Part shown: positions 1 through 7,374 of the stretch, piece after piece
How positions within the stretch are numbered: position 1 is the stretch's first letter
Layout of the letters: each line of letters opens with the position of its first letter
NCBI RefSeq assembly: GCF_000316035.1
Contig: NZ_ANHX01000004.1
Location: 1 to 64,000 of the forward strand
Reading direction: 5' to 3'
Length of the DNA stretch: 64,000 nucleotides
Origin: Paenibacillus sp. PAMC 26794
GTDB lineage: Bacteria > Bacillota > Bacilli > Paenibacillales > Paenibacillaceae
Program-made: the position numbers and the translations under genes
The notes under the pieces: generated by a model
Told to the model about the DNA's origin: nothing
The model's input: only the letters and a program-made list of their open reading frames with translations
Databases searched by the model: none

Positions 1-1
1 A

Positions 2-661
2 GGTACAACCGGGGCTACGGGTGCAACAGGCACAGCAGGGACAACCGGAGTAACGGGAGCAACAGGCACAACAGGTGCAACCGGAGTAACGGGAGCGACA
101 GGCGCATCAGGTACAACCGGGGCTACGGGTGCAACAGGTTCTGGAACAATTATTCCTTATGCATCAGGACTTCCAGTTGCGTTGACTACAGTTTTGGGTG
201 GACTTTTGAATACTTCCAGTTTAGTTGGTTTTGGCAACAGTGCTACCGGAGTAAGTGTTACCGGAGGAGTTATTGATCTCACAGGCGCTGCAGGCACATT
301 GCTTAACTTTGCTTTCTCGGCATCGCGTGCTGGAACGATTACTTCACTGGCCGCTTATTTCAGCACGACAGCCGGACTTAGCTTGGTTGGATCTACAGTA
401 ACCCTAACTGCACAATTATTCCGTTCCACTACACCTGATAACTCCTTTACAGCTGTACCGGGTGCATTGGTAACCTTGGCTCCTCCACTGACCGGCATTT
501 TGGCACTGGGCACAATATCCAGCGGATTGACTACAGGACTGAGTATTCCGGTTGCCGCAGGTGACCGCCTGCTTATGGTGTTCTCAGCATCAGTAACAGC
601 TGGAATTGATGTGGCTACAACCGTAGCCGGATATGCAAGCGGCGGCCTTACCATCACTTAA
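2..661 (+). CDS. Collagen-like (Gly-X-Thr repeat) surface/exosporium-type protein, 3' part
   Basis: The reading frame is open from the window edge, so the 5' end is missing. About 16 Gly-X-Y triplets ([12 protein letters not shown]) fill roughly the first 49 codons. They are followed by a Thr/Gly-rich, hydrophobic C-terminal domain of about 170 residues ending at 661. This layout, a collagen-like stalk plus a globular beta-rich head, is that of BclA-type spore-surface glycoproteins of Bacillus and Paenibacillus, where the head trimerises and Thr residues are glycosylated. The function is inferred from architecture only, and no anchoring motif can be seen because the N-terminus is absent. The triplet DNA is itself a degenerate 9-bp repeat and is prone to length change. 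A rho-independent terminator follows. Confidence 0.75.
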   Translation, partial: GTTGATGATGTAGTTGVTGATGTTGATGVTGATGASGTTGATGATGSGTIIPYASGLPVALTTVLGGLLNTSSLVGFGNSATGVSVTGGVIDLTGAAGTLLNFAFSASRAGTITSLAAYFSTTAGLSLVGSTVTLTAQLFRSTTPDNSFTAVPGALVTLAPPLTGILALGTISSGLTTGLSIPVAAGDRLLMVFSASVTAGIDVATTVAGYASGGLTIT

Positions 662-691
662 CGGAAATTTGGCTATATAACAAGTTTAAAG

Positions 692-731
692 ACAGGGACC
701 CTTGCCAACATGGTGAGAGGTCCCTGTTTAT
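692..731 (+). terminator. Terminator of the collagen-like gene
   Basis: A perfect 9-bp stem (ACAGGGACC at 692-700 with GGTCCCTGT at 719-727) is followed by TTTA. It lies 31 bp after the stop codon at 661. Confidence 0.8.
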
Positions 732-901
732 GTGTGTGCACAACTAGTAGAGCATAGCGATATTGGATGAGATCCAAAGTTTCGTCTGGTACACAGGTGT
801 GTATTCTGTCCATGCTACTTCACATGCAGCAATGCTATATATAAGTAGCGTTTTTGTTTTCAAACTCTCTTCAAATGAAAGATAAGAACTATACAAAAAC
901 A

Positions 902-930
902 TAAAAAGACGAGGATTGCTCCTCGCCTCG
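902..930 (-). terminator. Terminator reading leftward, after the binding-protein remnant
   Basis: On the minus strand, CGAGGA-GCAA-TCCTCG is followed by TCTTTTT. It closes the minus-strand doxX/binding-protein unit. Between 732 and 901 I see no gene I can support. Confidence 0.7.
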
Positions 931-953
931 TACATACCGTGGTCTACTAAATT

Positions 954-1244
954 TCACTCCGTTTTGGTTAGGCTGTCTACGACAAATTTAAGTTGGGCTT
1001 CCAACGAAATTGGGTCACTAAACACGAAGCCACAGCTTTCCTCTCGATAAACGTGATTGTTCTGGACAGCAGGGAGGTTATCCCAAATAGGACCTTCAAA
1101 AACGGAATCCCCACTCTCATCACCAGTTCCTACAGGCTTAAGGCCAAGAGCTAGCAAATGACCGGTAAAGGCTCCTGCAACCATTACGACCCTTTGAGGT
1201 TTTTTGGGGATTTGTACTTCACCGTTTCCTTTATAGTCTTCCAA
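954..1244 (-). pseudogene. Internally deleted siderophore ABC transporter substrate-binding protein
   Basis: The 96 codons join two separated parts of a FeuA/FhuD-like binding protein. The first is the start of the mature domain (IPKKPQRVVMVAGAF, LLALGLKPVG). The second is the very end (IWDNLPAVQNNHVY, then SLEAQLKFVVDSL). The middle of about 200 residues, the signal peptide and the lipobox are all missing. Both parts resemble the intact copy at 6310-7305 (VNPQRVVVLYLMGDLLALGV; IWNNIPAVKEGRLID; LDKQLDFIVDNLLK). The only usable start is a TTG at 1244 inside the last codons of doxX, so it was probably not created as a gene. I read it as the scar of a deletion that moved doxX next to an old siderophore-uptake locus. 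Confidence 0.75.
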
Positions 1245-1584
1245 AGGCTACAATCAACGCAAGAACTATAAAAAAGATATTTACGCCGAGCTCCCGGTAC
1301 TCTTTACGCCGAATATGAAACAGCATTCCAAGCAGTGTGACAACAGCCAAAGCGATTGCGGCGATAGGCGTAAGCACCGGAGTGATGTTCAGCGCCCAAG
1401 GCAAAACTAGGCCCAGCGCTCCGAGTAGCTCCGCTATTCCGATCAAAATAACTAGACTTTTTGGCACATCATTGACCCAGGCACAGGTCTTTTTTGACGA
1501 CTCGATACGAATGGTTTTCATCCATCCTGAATATACGAAACCTAGCGCCAATATAAGTTGTACCATCCATAACGTTACATTCAT
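1231..1584 (-). CDS. DoxX-like membrane protein
   Basis: The product is 117 aa with four predicted membrane helices. It has the DoxX-family start (ALGFVYSGWMKTIR) and a central glycine-rich helix (GIAELLGALGLVLPW). DoxX-like proteins are small quinone- or thiol-linked membrane proteins often controlled by a divergent HxlR regulator, which is the arrangement here. The start at 1584 has GAGGGG about 10 bases upstream. The last 14 bases overlap the binding-protein remnant in another frame. Its regulator (1725-2107) is frameshifted, so control may be lost. The exact reaction is not known from sequence. Confidence 0.8.
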   Translation of the reverse strand: MNVTLWMVQLILALGFVYSGWMKTIRIESSKKTCAWVNDVPKSLVILIGIAELLGALGLVLPWALNITPVLTPIAAIALAVVTLLGMLFHIRRKEYRELGVNIFFIVLALIVAFGRL

Positions 1585-1671
1585 CTTTTCTTATCCCCTC
1601 ACTTGCTCGATTTTAATATCTGCCTCTATACTAAAGTGAGAAGGCCCAATCTGGAAGCAGGCACTTAAACC

Positions 1672-1703
1672 TAACCAGGTAACCAAAAGTATACCTGGGT
1701 ATG
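1672..1703. promoter_or_regulatory. Candidate HxlR operator between doxX and hxlR
   Basis: An imperfect inverted repeat, ACCAGGTA and TACCTGGGT, is separated by a short A-rich spacer. It lies in the 140-bp divergent region immediately upstream of the hxlR start. Its position and symmetry fit an HxlR-type autoregulatory site. The assignment is by position only. Confidence 0.35.
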
Positions 1704-1724
1704 GTCAGAAAGTGAGGAATAAGA

Positions 1725-2107
1725 ATGACGGTATATTGCAAATTCGGAACGGCCTTGGATATCCTTACGGGTAAATGGAAATCTTTGATTCTTCTACGAC
1801 TGCTGAGCAACGGTACAATGCGGTTCAGCGAATTACAAAAAGCCATTCCGGATATTTCAAAAAAATGCTGACCCAGCAGTTGAAAGAACTGGAGTATCAC
1901 TATATTGTGCATCGCGAAGTATATGCTCAAATTCCCCCTAAGGTCGAATACTCGATTACGGAGTACGGACAGCTGATGAAACCTGTGCTCCAGACAATGA
2001 GCGACTGGGGAGCCGGCCATATGCAGCATATGGAGAAGCTGTACAGCGAAGAAGACGAAAAAGGAGCACACCCATCCGAACCTCGGAAAATCGATTCCTT
2101 GGGGTGA
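1725..2107 (+). pseudogene. HxlR-family regulator with a frameshift in a run of seven A
   Basis: From the ATG at 1725 (GTGAGG upstream) the frame encodes a good HxlR winged-helix start (TALDILTGKWKSLILLRLLS, then MRFSELQKAIPDIS). It stops at TGC TGA directly after the A7 run at 1859-1865. The remainder (MLTQQLKELEYHYIVHREVY, PPKVEYSITEYG) continues in the -1 frame to 2107. One additional A, or a -1 slip on A AAA AAA, would restore a normal protein of about 128 residues. It may be a true mutation, slippage-controlled expression or a homopolymer sequencing error; the sequence alone cannot separate these. It is divergent from doxX, the usual partner of HxlR regulators. Confidence 0.8.
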
Positions 2108-2131
2108 TAGGGTGACAAGGGAGAGTTAGTT

Positions 2132-3169
2132 TTGAATAAACAAAAAATTGTGATTATTGGTGCAGGGATTGTTGGGGCGTGTATGGCCTATCATCTAGCC
2201 AAACGAAATCAAGATGTAACTGTTATTGAACGGCACTCAGCCGCGGCGCGTGAAGTCACAGAAAAATCATTTGCCTGGATACATACGACGCATAGAGTGG
2301 CTCCTGAATACTGGCATTTGTACGATGCAGCTGTGGAAGAATATCACACACTTCAGCAAGAGTTGTCCGAACTGAAAATTCATTGGCATGGCGCGCTAAC
2401 TTGGGACACTCCGCCTCTAAGGGAGCAACACTTTCAAAAATTAAACCGGGAGCAGCTTGAGGCATTGGAGCCCAATCTGAAGGAATATCCGGATGAAGCC
2501 ATGTTTGTCAGCGAAGAAGGTGCGGTGGACCCTATAGCGGTAACGGAGCTGTTGTTGAGCAAAGCGCAAGAGTACGGAGCAAAGATTCAGTTCGACACCA
2601 ACGTTACACAGCTGATGCAAGAGGGTTCCCGTCTGGTTGGTGTTCATACATCCAAGGGTTTTGTGGAGTCGGATGTTGTGGTATTAGCTGCAGGAACAGG
2701 TACACCCGAACTTTGTAACCTGTTAGGTTGTCACGTGCCGGTAACTTCGTCACCTTCGATTCTGATTCGGATGAAAACTGCTAATAAACTGATACACACA
2801 TTAATCTCCAATGCGCAATTTGAAGCGCGTCAACTGACAGATTATACGCTGCTGGCTGCGGAAGACTATATCGACGAGTCGGAGGCAAATGGACCACAGG
2901 CGGTCGGTAAGCGAGCTTACGACACATTGCGTCGCAGTCTCAAGCACGGTAATCAACTGGAACTGGAGAGCATAAAAGTTGGATGGAGACCCATGCCTGA
3001 AGACGGTTATCCGATTGTGGGCTTCCATGATCACATGAATGGACTTTATCTGACGGTAATGCATTCTGCAATTACGCTGGCGCCGCTGATTGCGAATCTG
3101 GCTGCAAGTGAAATTATTGATGGCAAATCAAGAAATGAATTAGACCCTTGTCGCCTCTCACGGTTTTAG
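2132..3169 (+). CDS. FAD-dependent oxidoreductase of the DAO (D-amino acid oxidase-like) family
   Basis: The product is 345 aa and starts with a Rossmann FAD-binding motif (IIGAGIVGACMAYHLA, about residues 7-22). An acidic end of strand beta-2 (VTVIER) follows. The C-terminal part has the family signature RPMPEDGYPIVGF, followed by LYLTVMHSAITLAP, which binds the flavin. These proteins oxidise amines or amino acids such as glycine, sarcosine and D-amino acids in the cytoplasm; the substrate cannot be read from sequence. The start is a TTG at 2132 with GGGAGAG about 6 bases upstream. It lies 24 bp after the frameshifted hxlR and may be co-transcribed with it. A strong terminator follows. Confidence 0.85.
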   Translation: MNKQKIVIIGAGIVGACMAYHLAKRNQDVTVIERHSAAAREVTEKSFAWIHTTHRVAPEYWHLYDAAVEEYHTLQQELSELKIHWHGALTWDTPPLREQHFQKLNREQLEALEPNLKEYPDEAMFVSEEGAVDPIAVTELLLSKAQEYGAKIQFDTNVTQLMQEGSRLVGVHTSKGFVESDVVVLAAGTGTPELCNLLGCHVPVTSSPSILIRMKTANKLIHTLISNAQFEARQLTDYTLLAAEDYIDESEANGPQAVGKRAYDTLRRSLKHGNQLELESIKVGWRPMPEDGYPIVGFHDHMNGLYLTVMHSAITLAPLIANLAASEIIDGKSRNELDPCRLSRF

Positions 3170-3181
3170 AATCACCACACA

Positions 3182-3222
3182 ACGAAAAGTACATCGCTCA
3201 AGTGGCGATGTACTTTTCGTTG
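3182..3222 (+). terminator. Terminator of the FAD oxidoreductase
   Basis: A 16-bp perfect stem (3182-3197 with 3205-3220) has a 7-base loop. It is A-rich upstream and T-containing downstream, so it could work in both directions. Confidence 0.8.
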
Positions 3223-3242
3223 CGTATATTTGTTGGAGTCTT

Positions 3243-3292
3243 CTACACTTCCCCAGTAGCCACCGGATTCTCCTATAAACTAAGTCGCTGGC
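3243..3292 (-). pseudogene. Remnant A of a sulfurtransferase 3' end
   Basis: Read on the minus strand, the last codons give ENPVATGEV and then a stop. This is identical to the C-terminus of the intact sulfurtransferase at 18064-18900. A few more bases upstream (ACTTAG, CGAC) still match in a shifted register. No other part of the gene is present. It is the smallest of three such relics in this window. Confidence 0.7.
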
Positions 3293-3320
3293 GATTGGCA
3301 ATTCCATGCTAGCCATTCAT

Positions 3321-4115
3321 CTACATGTGAATCTCGCTAGCGGATTTGGCACCTTGACTTTCAAGCCACGGGATCAGTTCAGCTGAAAAATTACGTTTTG
3401 CTGTGTCCAGTGGAGTCATTCCATCCCAGCTTGCTATCCAGTTCAGTTCGGCGCCTTGGTCAAGCAGGTATTCGGCTGATTCTCTTTGACCTCCATGGCA
3501 AGCACACCAGAAGGCAACGGTTACTGCATCGGGAGGAGAAGGGGAGGTGCTTGTTCCCCAAGGATAACGTTCCGGGAGTTGGGCTCCTTTAAAATGTTCT
3601 TGTATGGCGTGAATATCTCCAAGGGCGGCCGCATGCCAAAGGGCAAAGATCGCGCCGCGCTCAACCAAGCGCCGTGCTGCATTCCATTGTGCAAAAGCAA
3701 TAGCATCGTCCAGCGGCGTGCCACCGGCGATCACCGCGCCAGGCGCTTCAATGTCTGCGCCAGCATCAAGAAGGGCATCAAGCACTTGAACATCATTGGA
3801 GCTTGCAGCCCAATGCAAAGGTGTCTCAATGTTTGAGCCGACAAAAGGAGCGTTCACTTCCGCACCGAACTTGGTCAATACTCGCACGGCATCCGCTCCA
3901 TTAGGGAAGTGCCCCGGCCAATCCGTCACCACGTGCAGCAGCGTTCGAGAGATACTGGAGTCTGCATCTACGTTGTCAGGCTTTCTTTCCAATATTCTTA
4001 TGTTTGCCAATCCCGGATTCTCTGCCAGCAGTTGCTCTAACGTTGGAATATCTCCAGTGTGAATGGCTTGAATAATGCTCACTGCAAGTTTTTCATCTTC
4101 GTAAATAAATTCCAT
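3321..4115 (-). CDS. Ankyrin-repeat protein
   Basis: The product is 264 aa. At least four ankyrin-like units can be seen: TLLHVVTDW, then TPLHWAASSNDVQVLDALLD and AGADIEAPG, then TPLDDAIAFAQWNAARRLVE, then TPLDTAKRNFSAELIPWLES. Ankyrin repeats bind other proteins; there is no enzymatic domain and no signal peptide. I chose the ATG at 4115 because AAGGAGA lies 8 bases upstream. The reading frame extends further upstream but without a ribosome binding site. It is 32 bp downstream of the phosphotransferase gene on the same strand, so the two are probably one transcript. The partner is unknown. Confidence 0.8.
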   Translation of the reverse strand: MEFIYEDEKLAVSIIQAIHTGDIPTLEQLLAENPGLANIRILERKPDNVDADSSISRTLLHVVTDWPGHFPNGADAVRVLTKFGAEVNAPFVGSNIETPLHWAASSNDVQVLDALLDAGADIEAPGAVIAGGTPLDDAIAFAQWNAARRLVERGAIFALWHAAALGDIHAIQEHFKGAQLPERYPWGTSTSPSPPDAVTVAFWCACHGGQRESAEYLLDQGAELNWIASWDGMTPLDTAKRNFSAELIPWLESQGAKSASEIHM

Positions 4116-4147
4116 GATCAAATCTCCTTCCATGCTTATATCCATAT

Positions 4148-5119
4148 TCAGGTAAGCATCTGAACTGCACATCTGGCATGATACTCCGCGAGCCCCCTAG
4201 CGAATTGCTGATCGGGGAATTGTCTGTGAAGCAGTTTCAGTCCTCCTGATATCAAGGACAAATGATGGCAAAATCGATAAAATGTCATCCGCTCCGGGTC
4301 GAGATCGTTATTTTTAAAGTAGTGATAAAAGTCTCCAAATCGAAACTCCAGAAAGCTATGCTCATGTTCGAGATCGAAGAATCCTGCGCCCTCAATATCA
4401 ATAAGGCATGGTTGCATAGCATGATCTATCCATATATGATCCGGACCTAGTTCTCCATGAATGAAACTATAGAGATCTCTGGGTTGAATTGCTGCTTCCA
4501 ATTCGTAAAGTTTCTCAAGCAACCTTTCGTCATTTTTCCTTATATCTGTCATGTGCTTGGATGCATAGGATAAGGCTGTTTCGGCATCCAACCGCTGAAC
4601 TTGGTAGCAAGGCCCAGCCTTTTTACTGTTATCGTTGGCGTTTCCATAAACGTTTCTTTGGATGTTATGCATATTAGACAACATATCCCTGATCCGTTGA
4701 AACAACTCATCCCGATCTTTGTAACAATTATGCTGGAAATACGCTTCGGCTTTCTGTCCATCCACATACTCAACAAGAGCAAAATCATAAGAGTGCCGGT
4801 CTCTATCGTTATTTAGATCATACAAGATTGGTGTTCGAATTCCATGTTGAGCGAGAAAGCGAGTATTCAAAGAGAAAAGTTCGCTGCCATAGGAACTGTG
4901 GAAAGTGGGTTCATTCAAGATCTCTTCCTGAAAATAGTTGCTGGAAATATCCCAAACGTACAGCATACAAGTGAAACCATTTGTGCAGTCAATTTTGTAA
5001 ATGACTTTTTGTGCACCGCCATGAATTCTTGCGCACTGCGTTATGTGGTAACTGGCACCAAATACATTGTGCACATAATCCTGTAATTCTTCACGAGTAA
5101 GATGGTTGTTGGACATCAT
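4148..5119 (-). CDS. Aminoglycoside-phosphotransferase-fold (APH/choline kinase-like) protein with altered catalytic loop
   Basis: The product is 323 aa. It has an N-lobe with a Lys-containing strand (KVIYKIDC) and a C-lobe with the Brenner-type loop FIHGELGPDHIWID, followed by CLIDIEGAGFFDLEHE. Canonical APH enzymes have HGDxxxxN. Here the catalytic Asp is replaced by Glu and the metal-binding Asn position is occupied by Asp/His, whereas the second metal-binding acidic motif (IDIE) is kept. It may therefore phosphorylate a small molecule poorly or act as a binder. The substrate is unknown, and I see no evidence for drug resistance. It is first in a two-gene unit with the ankyrin protein. Confidence 0.75.
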   Translation of the reverse strand: MMSNNHLTREELQDYVHNVFGASYHITQCARIHGGAQKVIYKIDCTNGFTCMLYVWDISSNYFQEEILNEPTFHSSYGSELFSLNTRFLAQHGIRTPILYDLNNDRDRHSYDFALVEYVDGQKAEAYFQHNCYKDRDELFQRIRDMLSNMHNIQRNVYGNANDNSKKAGPCYQVQRLDAETALSYASKHMTDIRKNDERLLEKLYELEAAIQPRDLYSFIHGELGPDHIWIDHAMQPCLIDIEGAGFFDLEHEHSFLEFRFGDFYHYFKNNDLDPERMTFYRFCHHLSLISGGLKLLHRQFPDQQFARGLAEYHARCAVQMLT

Positions 5120-5260
5120 CGACTTATGCTCCGTTTCAACTGTATTTTGCCGGCCAGCAACCTAAATATATAGAACATTTTCCCAAAAATATAGACTGTT
5201 TCTTTTCGATCTGTTAGAGTGTTGATTAAGGTCTGTATATTCATATGTATATCAAAGCAA

Positions 5261-5302
5261 GGGGTCGGGTACTCACGTTAGTGGGTGATCCGGCCCCTAT
5301 TT
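5261..5302 (+). other. Strong hairpin upstream of the AraC regulator
   Basis: GGGGTCGG (5261-5268) pairs with CCGGCCCC (5290-5297). The interior GTACTCAC/GTGGGTGA half-pairs around a short loop, and TATTTT follows. It is terminator-like but no upstream plus-strand gene needs one. It could be an attenuator or a stray element in the leader of the gene starting at 5341. The 220-bp divergent region shows no clear Fur box. Confidence 0.45.
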
Positions 5303-5340
5303 TGCATGCAAGTTGACTCTCTGTTGACTATATATGACCA

Positions 5341-7305
5341 ATGATTTTAAGGAGCTGGAAAGCCATCTTACATTTCAATGAACATCTTTTATTATGGAAC
5401 AAGGCATCTATTAAAATAATGGATATTCGCCATATAACTATGCAAAGGAAGGAGGTACTTCACTCCTACCGATTCCCTGTGAGCTGTTTCTTATACACGG
5501 TGCGTGGCAATGCTGTTATACGGTTGGATGCAAAAGATCATCAGGTCTCACGATTCCATGTTTTGCATGGTGGGAAGGGCTGTTGCCTGAACATTTTGCC
5601 TGTTGAAGAGGTCCTTGAATATTATATGATTTATTACAAAGCCATCATTCCGCTACCTGAGCGTCAGGATATTCTGGCTTTGATGGAGCACCGTAATCCC
5701 TTCAAGCTTCAATACGGCTTTGCACCTGATCAGCCTGTTTCCTTGTTAAGCAAAGTACAATACATGATGACAGCTTGGGAAGAGCATGAGGCACTGGAAC
5801 AGTTCAATGTGAAGTCATTATTTTATCAATTTGTATACGAGTTGTTATGGCAAATCCACAATGGGCGCGTGCCAACAATAAAGCCAGACCTGGTAGCACA
5901 AATGAAATACTATATGCAGGAACACTATGCTGAACCCATTACAATGGAATTGTTAGCAGAGCTTATGGATAGCAGTCCACGTCACTTATCAAGGCTATTC
6001 AAACGCCAGACTGGTTATAGTCCGATTGATTTTGTCATTCAAATCCGGATGAACAAAGCGAAGGAACTGCTGCTTGCTACAGATGCTACTTTACAGGAAA
6101 TTGCCAAGGCTGTTGGTTATCCGGATGGTTATTATCTTGCTAAAATATTTAAAAAATATATGGGGATTGCACCTATTCGCTATCGAAAGCAGCATGAAAG
6201 TCCTAATGTACCATCCACTGTGGCACGATTAGGCATTGTACAGGATCTAACTTCCTTATATATTGATAATGATTATCATAATCAGCATATATTTGAGGAG
6301 GAATTATTGATGTACAGAAGTAGAAAGACACCCTTGGCTATCACATTATTACTTTGTTTAACCCTATTGCTTAGTGCTTGTTCAACTGGTGGGGCAGGAA
6401 GTCCTGCAGCCAATGAAGGTTCTCAGAAGCCAACGAATCAGGTAGCGGCCAACAACGCTAACCATACAGATACACAATTTCAAATGAAGACCGTAACCAC
6501 ATTAAAAGGGGATATTGAAGTACCGGTTAACCCACAACGAGTAGTTGTCCTGTATTTAATGGGTGATTTGCTTGCTTTAGGCGTAAATCCTGTTGGGATC
6601 TCTTCTGTAGAAGAAGGAGCGGCTTTTGCGAGTGAACTGGAAGGTGCCACCTCATTAGGAGCATTTAATCCGGACCCAGAAGCAGTAACTGCGCTTAATC
6701 CCGATCTCATTATTGTTACCAATGAAGAAATATATGAAGGACTTAAAATGATTGCCCCTACAGTATATATTCCTTATGACCTGCCAGTAGAAGAACGTAT
6801 GAATTTGCTTGGAGAAATTCTGGGTAAAGAGGGACAAGCTCAGGAGATGTTAGATAACCTTCACAAAAAGGTTGAGCAAAGCAAGGAAAAACTTGAACAA
6901 GCAGGTATCTTGGATAAAACCGTCACAATTATGGAAAGTAACAAAGGTTCCATGGCTGTAATGACAGGCCTGGGTTATGGCCGGGGGTCGCAGATTATTT
7001 ATCAATATTTAGGAATGAAAGCACCTGAAGTCTTGCAACGTGAAATTGAAAACGCAAGAAACGATGCGACAAGCAAGGACGTTTCTTATGAAGTATTACC
7101 TGAATATGTGGGTGATTATATATTCCGTTCTTCCTTTGAAGGAATGGTTGATCTGTCAGACAATTCAATTTGGAATAACATCCCCGCAGTCAAAGAAGGA
7201 CGTCTGATTGATATGAGCTTTGGTTTATTTTTCTACAATGATATTTATTCGTTAGACAAACAGCTTGATTTTATTGTGGATAACTTGCTTAAAACCGCGG
7301 AGTAA
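5341..7305 (+). CDS. AraC-family siderophore regulator, in frame with a siderophore-binding lipoprotein (Btr-like fusion)
   Basis: The 654-aa frame starts with an AraC-type sensor region (SIKIMDIRH, FHVLHGGKGCCLNI). Two helix-turn-helix motifs follow at about residues 200-295 (ITMELLAELMDSSPRHLSRL; LQEIAKAVGYPDGYYLAKIF). Without any stop it continues through a linker into a complete FeuA-like binding protein. Bacillus subtilis Btr is a known AraC-binding-protein fusion that senses bacillibactin, but Btr lacks a signal peptide. Here residue 324 onward has its own ATG, Shine-Dalgarno and lipobox, so two products are possible: a fusion activator and a separate lipoprotein. The regulator part would then end near residue 323. 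Which products are made is unknown. No permease or ATPase gene is adjacent, so the binding protein must dock on a transporter encoded elsewhere. Confidence 0.75.
   Translation: MILRSWKAILHFNEHLLLWNKASIKIMDIRHITMQRKEVLHSYRFPVSCFLYTVRGNAVIRLDAKDHQVSRFHVLHGGKGCCLNILPVEEVLEYYMIYYKAIIPLPERQDILALMEHRNPFKLQYGFAPDQPVSLLSKVQYMMTAWEEHEALEQFNVKSLFYQFVYELLWQIHNGRVPTIKPDLVAQMKYYMQEHYAEPITMELLAELMDSSPRHLSRLFKRQTGYSPIDFVIQIRMNKAKELLLATDATLQEIAKAVGYPDGYYLAKIFKKYMGIAPIRYRKQHESPNVPSTVARLGIVQDLTSLYIDNDYHNQHIFEEELLMYRSRKTPLAITLLLCLTLLLSACSTGGAGSPAANEGSQKPTNQVAANNANHTDTQFQMKTVTTLKGDIEVPVNPQRVVVLYLMGDLLALGVNPVGISSVEEGAAFASELEGATSLGAFNPDPEAVTALNPDLIIVTNEEIYEGLKMIAPTVYIPYDLPVEERMNLLGEILGKEGQAQEMLDNLHKKVEQSKEKLEQAGILDKTVTIMESNKGSMAVMTGLGYGRGSQIIYQYLGMKAPEVLQREIENARNDATSKDVSYEVLPEYVGDYIFRSSFEGMVDLSDNSIWNNIPAVKEGRLIDMSFGLFFYNDIYSLDKQLDFIVDNLLKTAE
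6236..6264 (+). promoter_or_regulatory. Internal promoter for the binding-protein part
   Basis: TTGTAC (6236-6241), a 17-bp spacer and TATATT (6259-6264) form a good sigma-A promoter inside the regulator's coding sequence. It ends directly at the Fur box. Confidence 0.6.
6265..6283. promoter_or_regulatory. Fur box inside the coding linker
   Basis: GATAATGATTATCATAATC matches the 19-bp Fur consensus at 17 positions. It overlaps the expected start point of the promoter at 6236-6264, so iron-loaded Fur should block it. The same bases encode the linker residues DNDYHN. Confidence 0.8.
6310..7305 (+). CDS. Iron-siderophore ABC transporter substrate-binding lipoprotein (FeuA-like), nested in-frame start
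   Basis: The ATG at 6310 follows GAGGAGGA (6295-6302) at 7-base spacing. The first residues form a lipoprotein signal (TPLAITLLLCLTLLLSACST, lipobox LSAC), so the mature protein would be lipid-anchored outside the membrane. The 331-aa body has the class-III binding-protein fold: VPVNPQRVVVLYLMGDLLAL, LNPDLIIVTNEE, a long backbone helix, and the C-terminal SLDKQLDFIVDNLLK. It captures a ferric siderophore and passes it to a permease. A dedicated promoter, Fur box and ribosome binding site argue that this is a real translation start even though the frame is open upstream. A deleted paralogue lies at 954-1244. Confidence 0.85.
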   Translation: MYRSRKTPLAITLLLCLTLLLSACSTGGAGSPAANEGSQKPTNQVAANNANHTDTQFQMKTVTTLKGDIEVPVNPQRVVVLYLMGDLLALGVNPVGISSVEEGAAFASELEGATSLGAFNPDPEAVTALNPDLIIVTNEEIYEGLKMIAPTVYIPYDLPVEERMNLLGEILGKEGQAQEMLDNLHKKVEQSKEKLEQAGILDKTVTIMESNKGSMAVMTGLGYGRGSQIIYQYLGMKAPEVLQREIENARNDATSKDVSYEVLPEYVGDYIFRSSFEGMVDLSDNSIWNNIPAVKEGRLIDMSFGLFFYNDIYSLDKQLDFIVDNLLKTAE

Positions 7306-7374
7306 TTGGAGGGGCCGCTTAACCTGTATAATTGATTGAAAAGGCACTTTATTTGGAAAGGAGACATCATTCTT

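Noticed and set aside
2..148. Short direct repeats that could suggest a CRISPR array
   Set aside because: The period is 9 bp in frame with Gly-X-Thr codons, without spacers; it is collagen-like coding DNA.
744..935. 63-codon minus-strand frame
   Set aside because: It runs through the terminator at 902-930 and has no ribosome binding site.
4148..5119. Aminoglycoside-resistance gene
   Set aside because: The fold is shared but the catalytic motif is altered and no resistance subfamily is recognisable.
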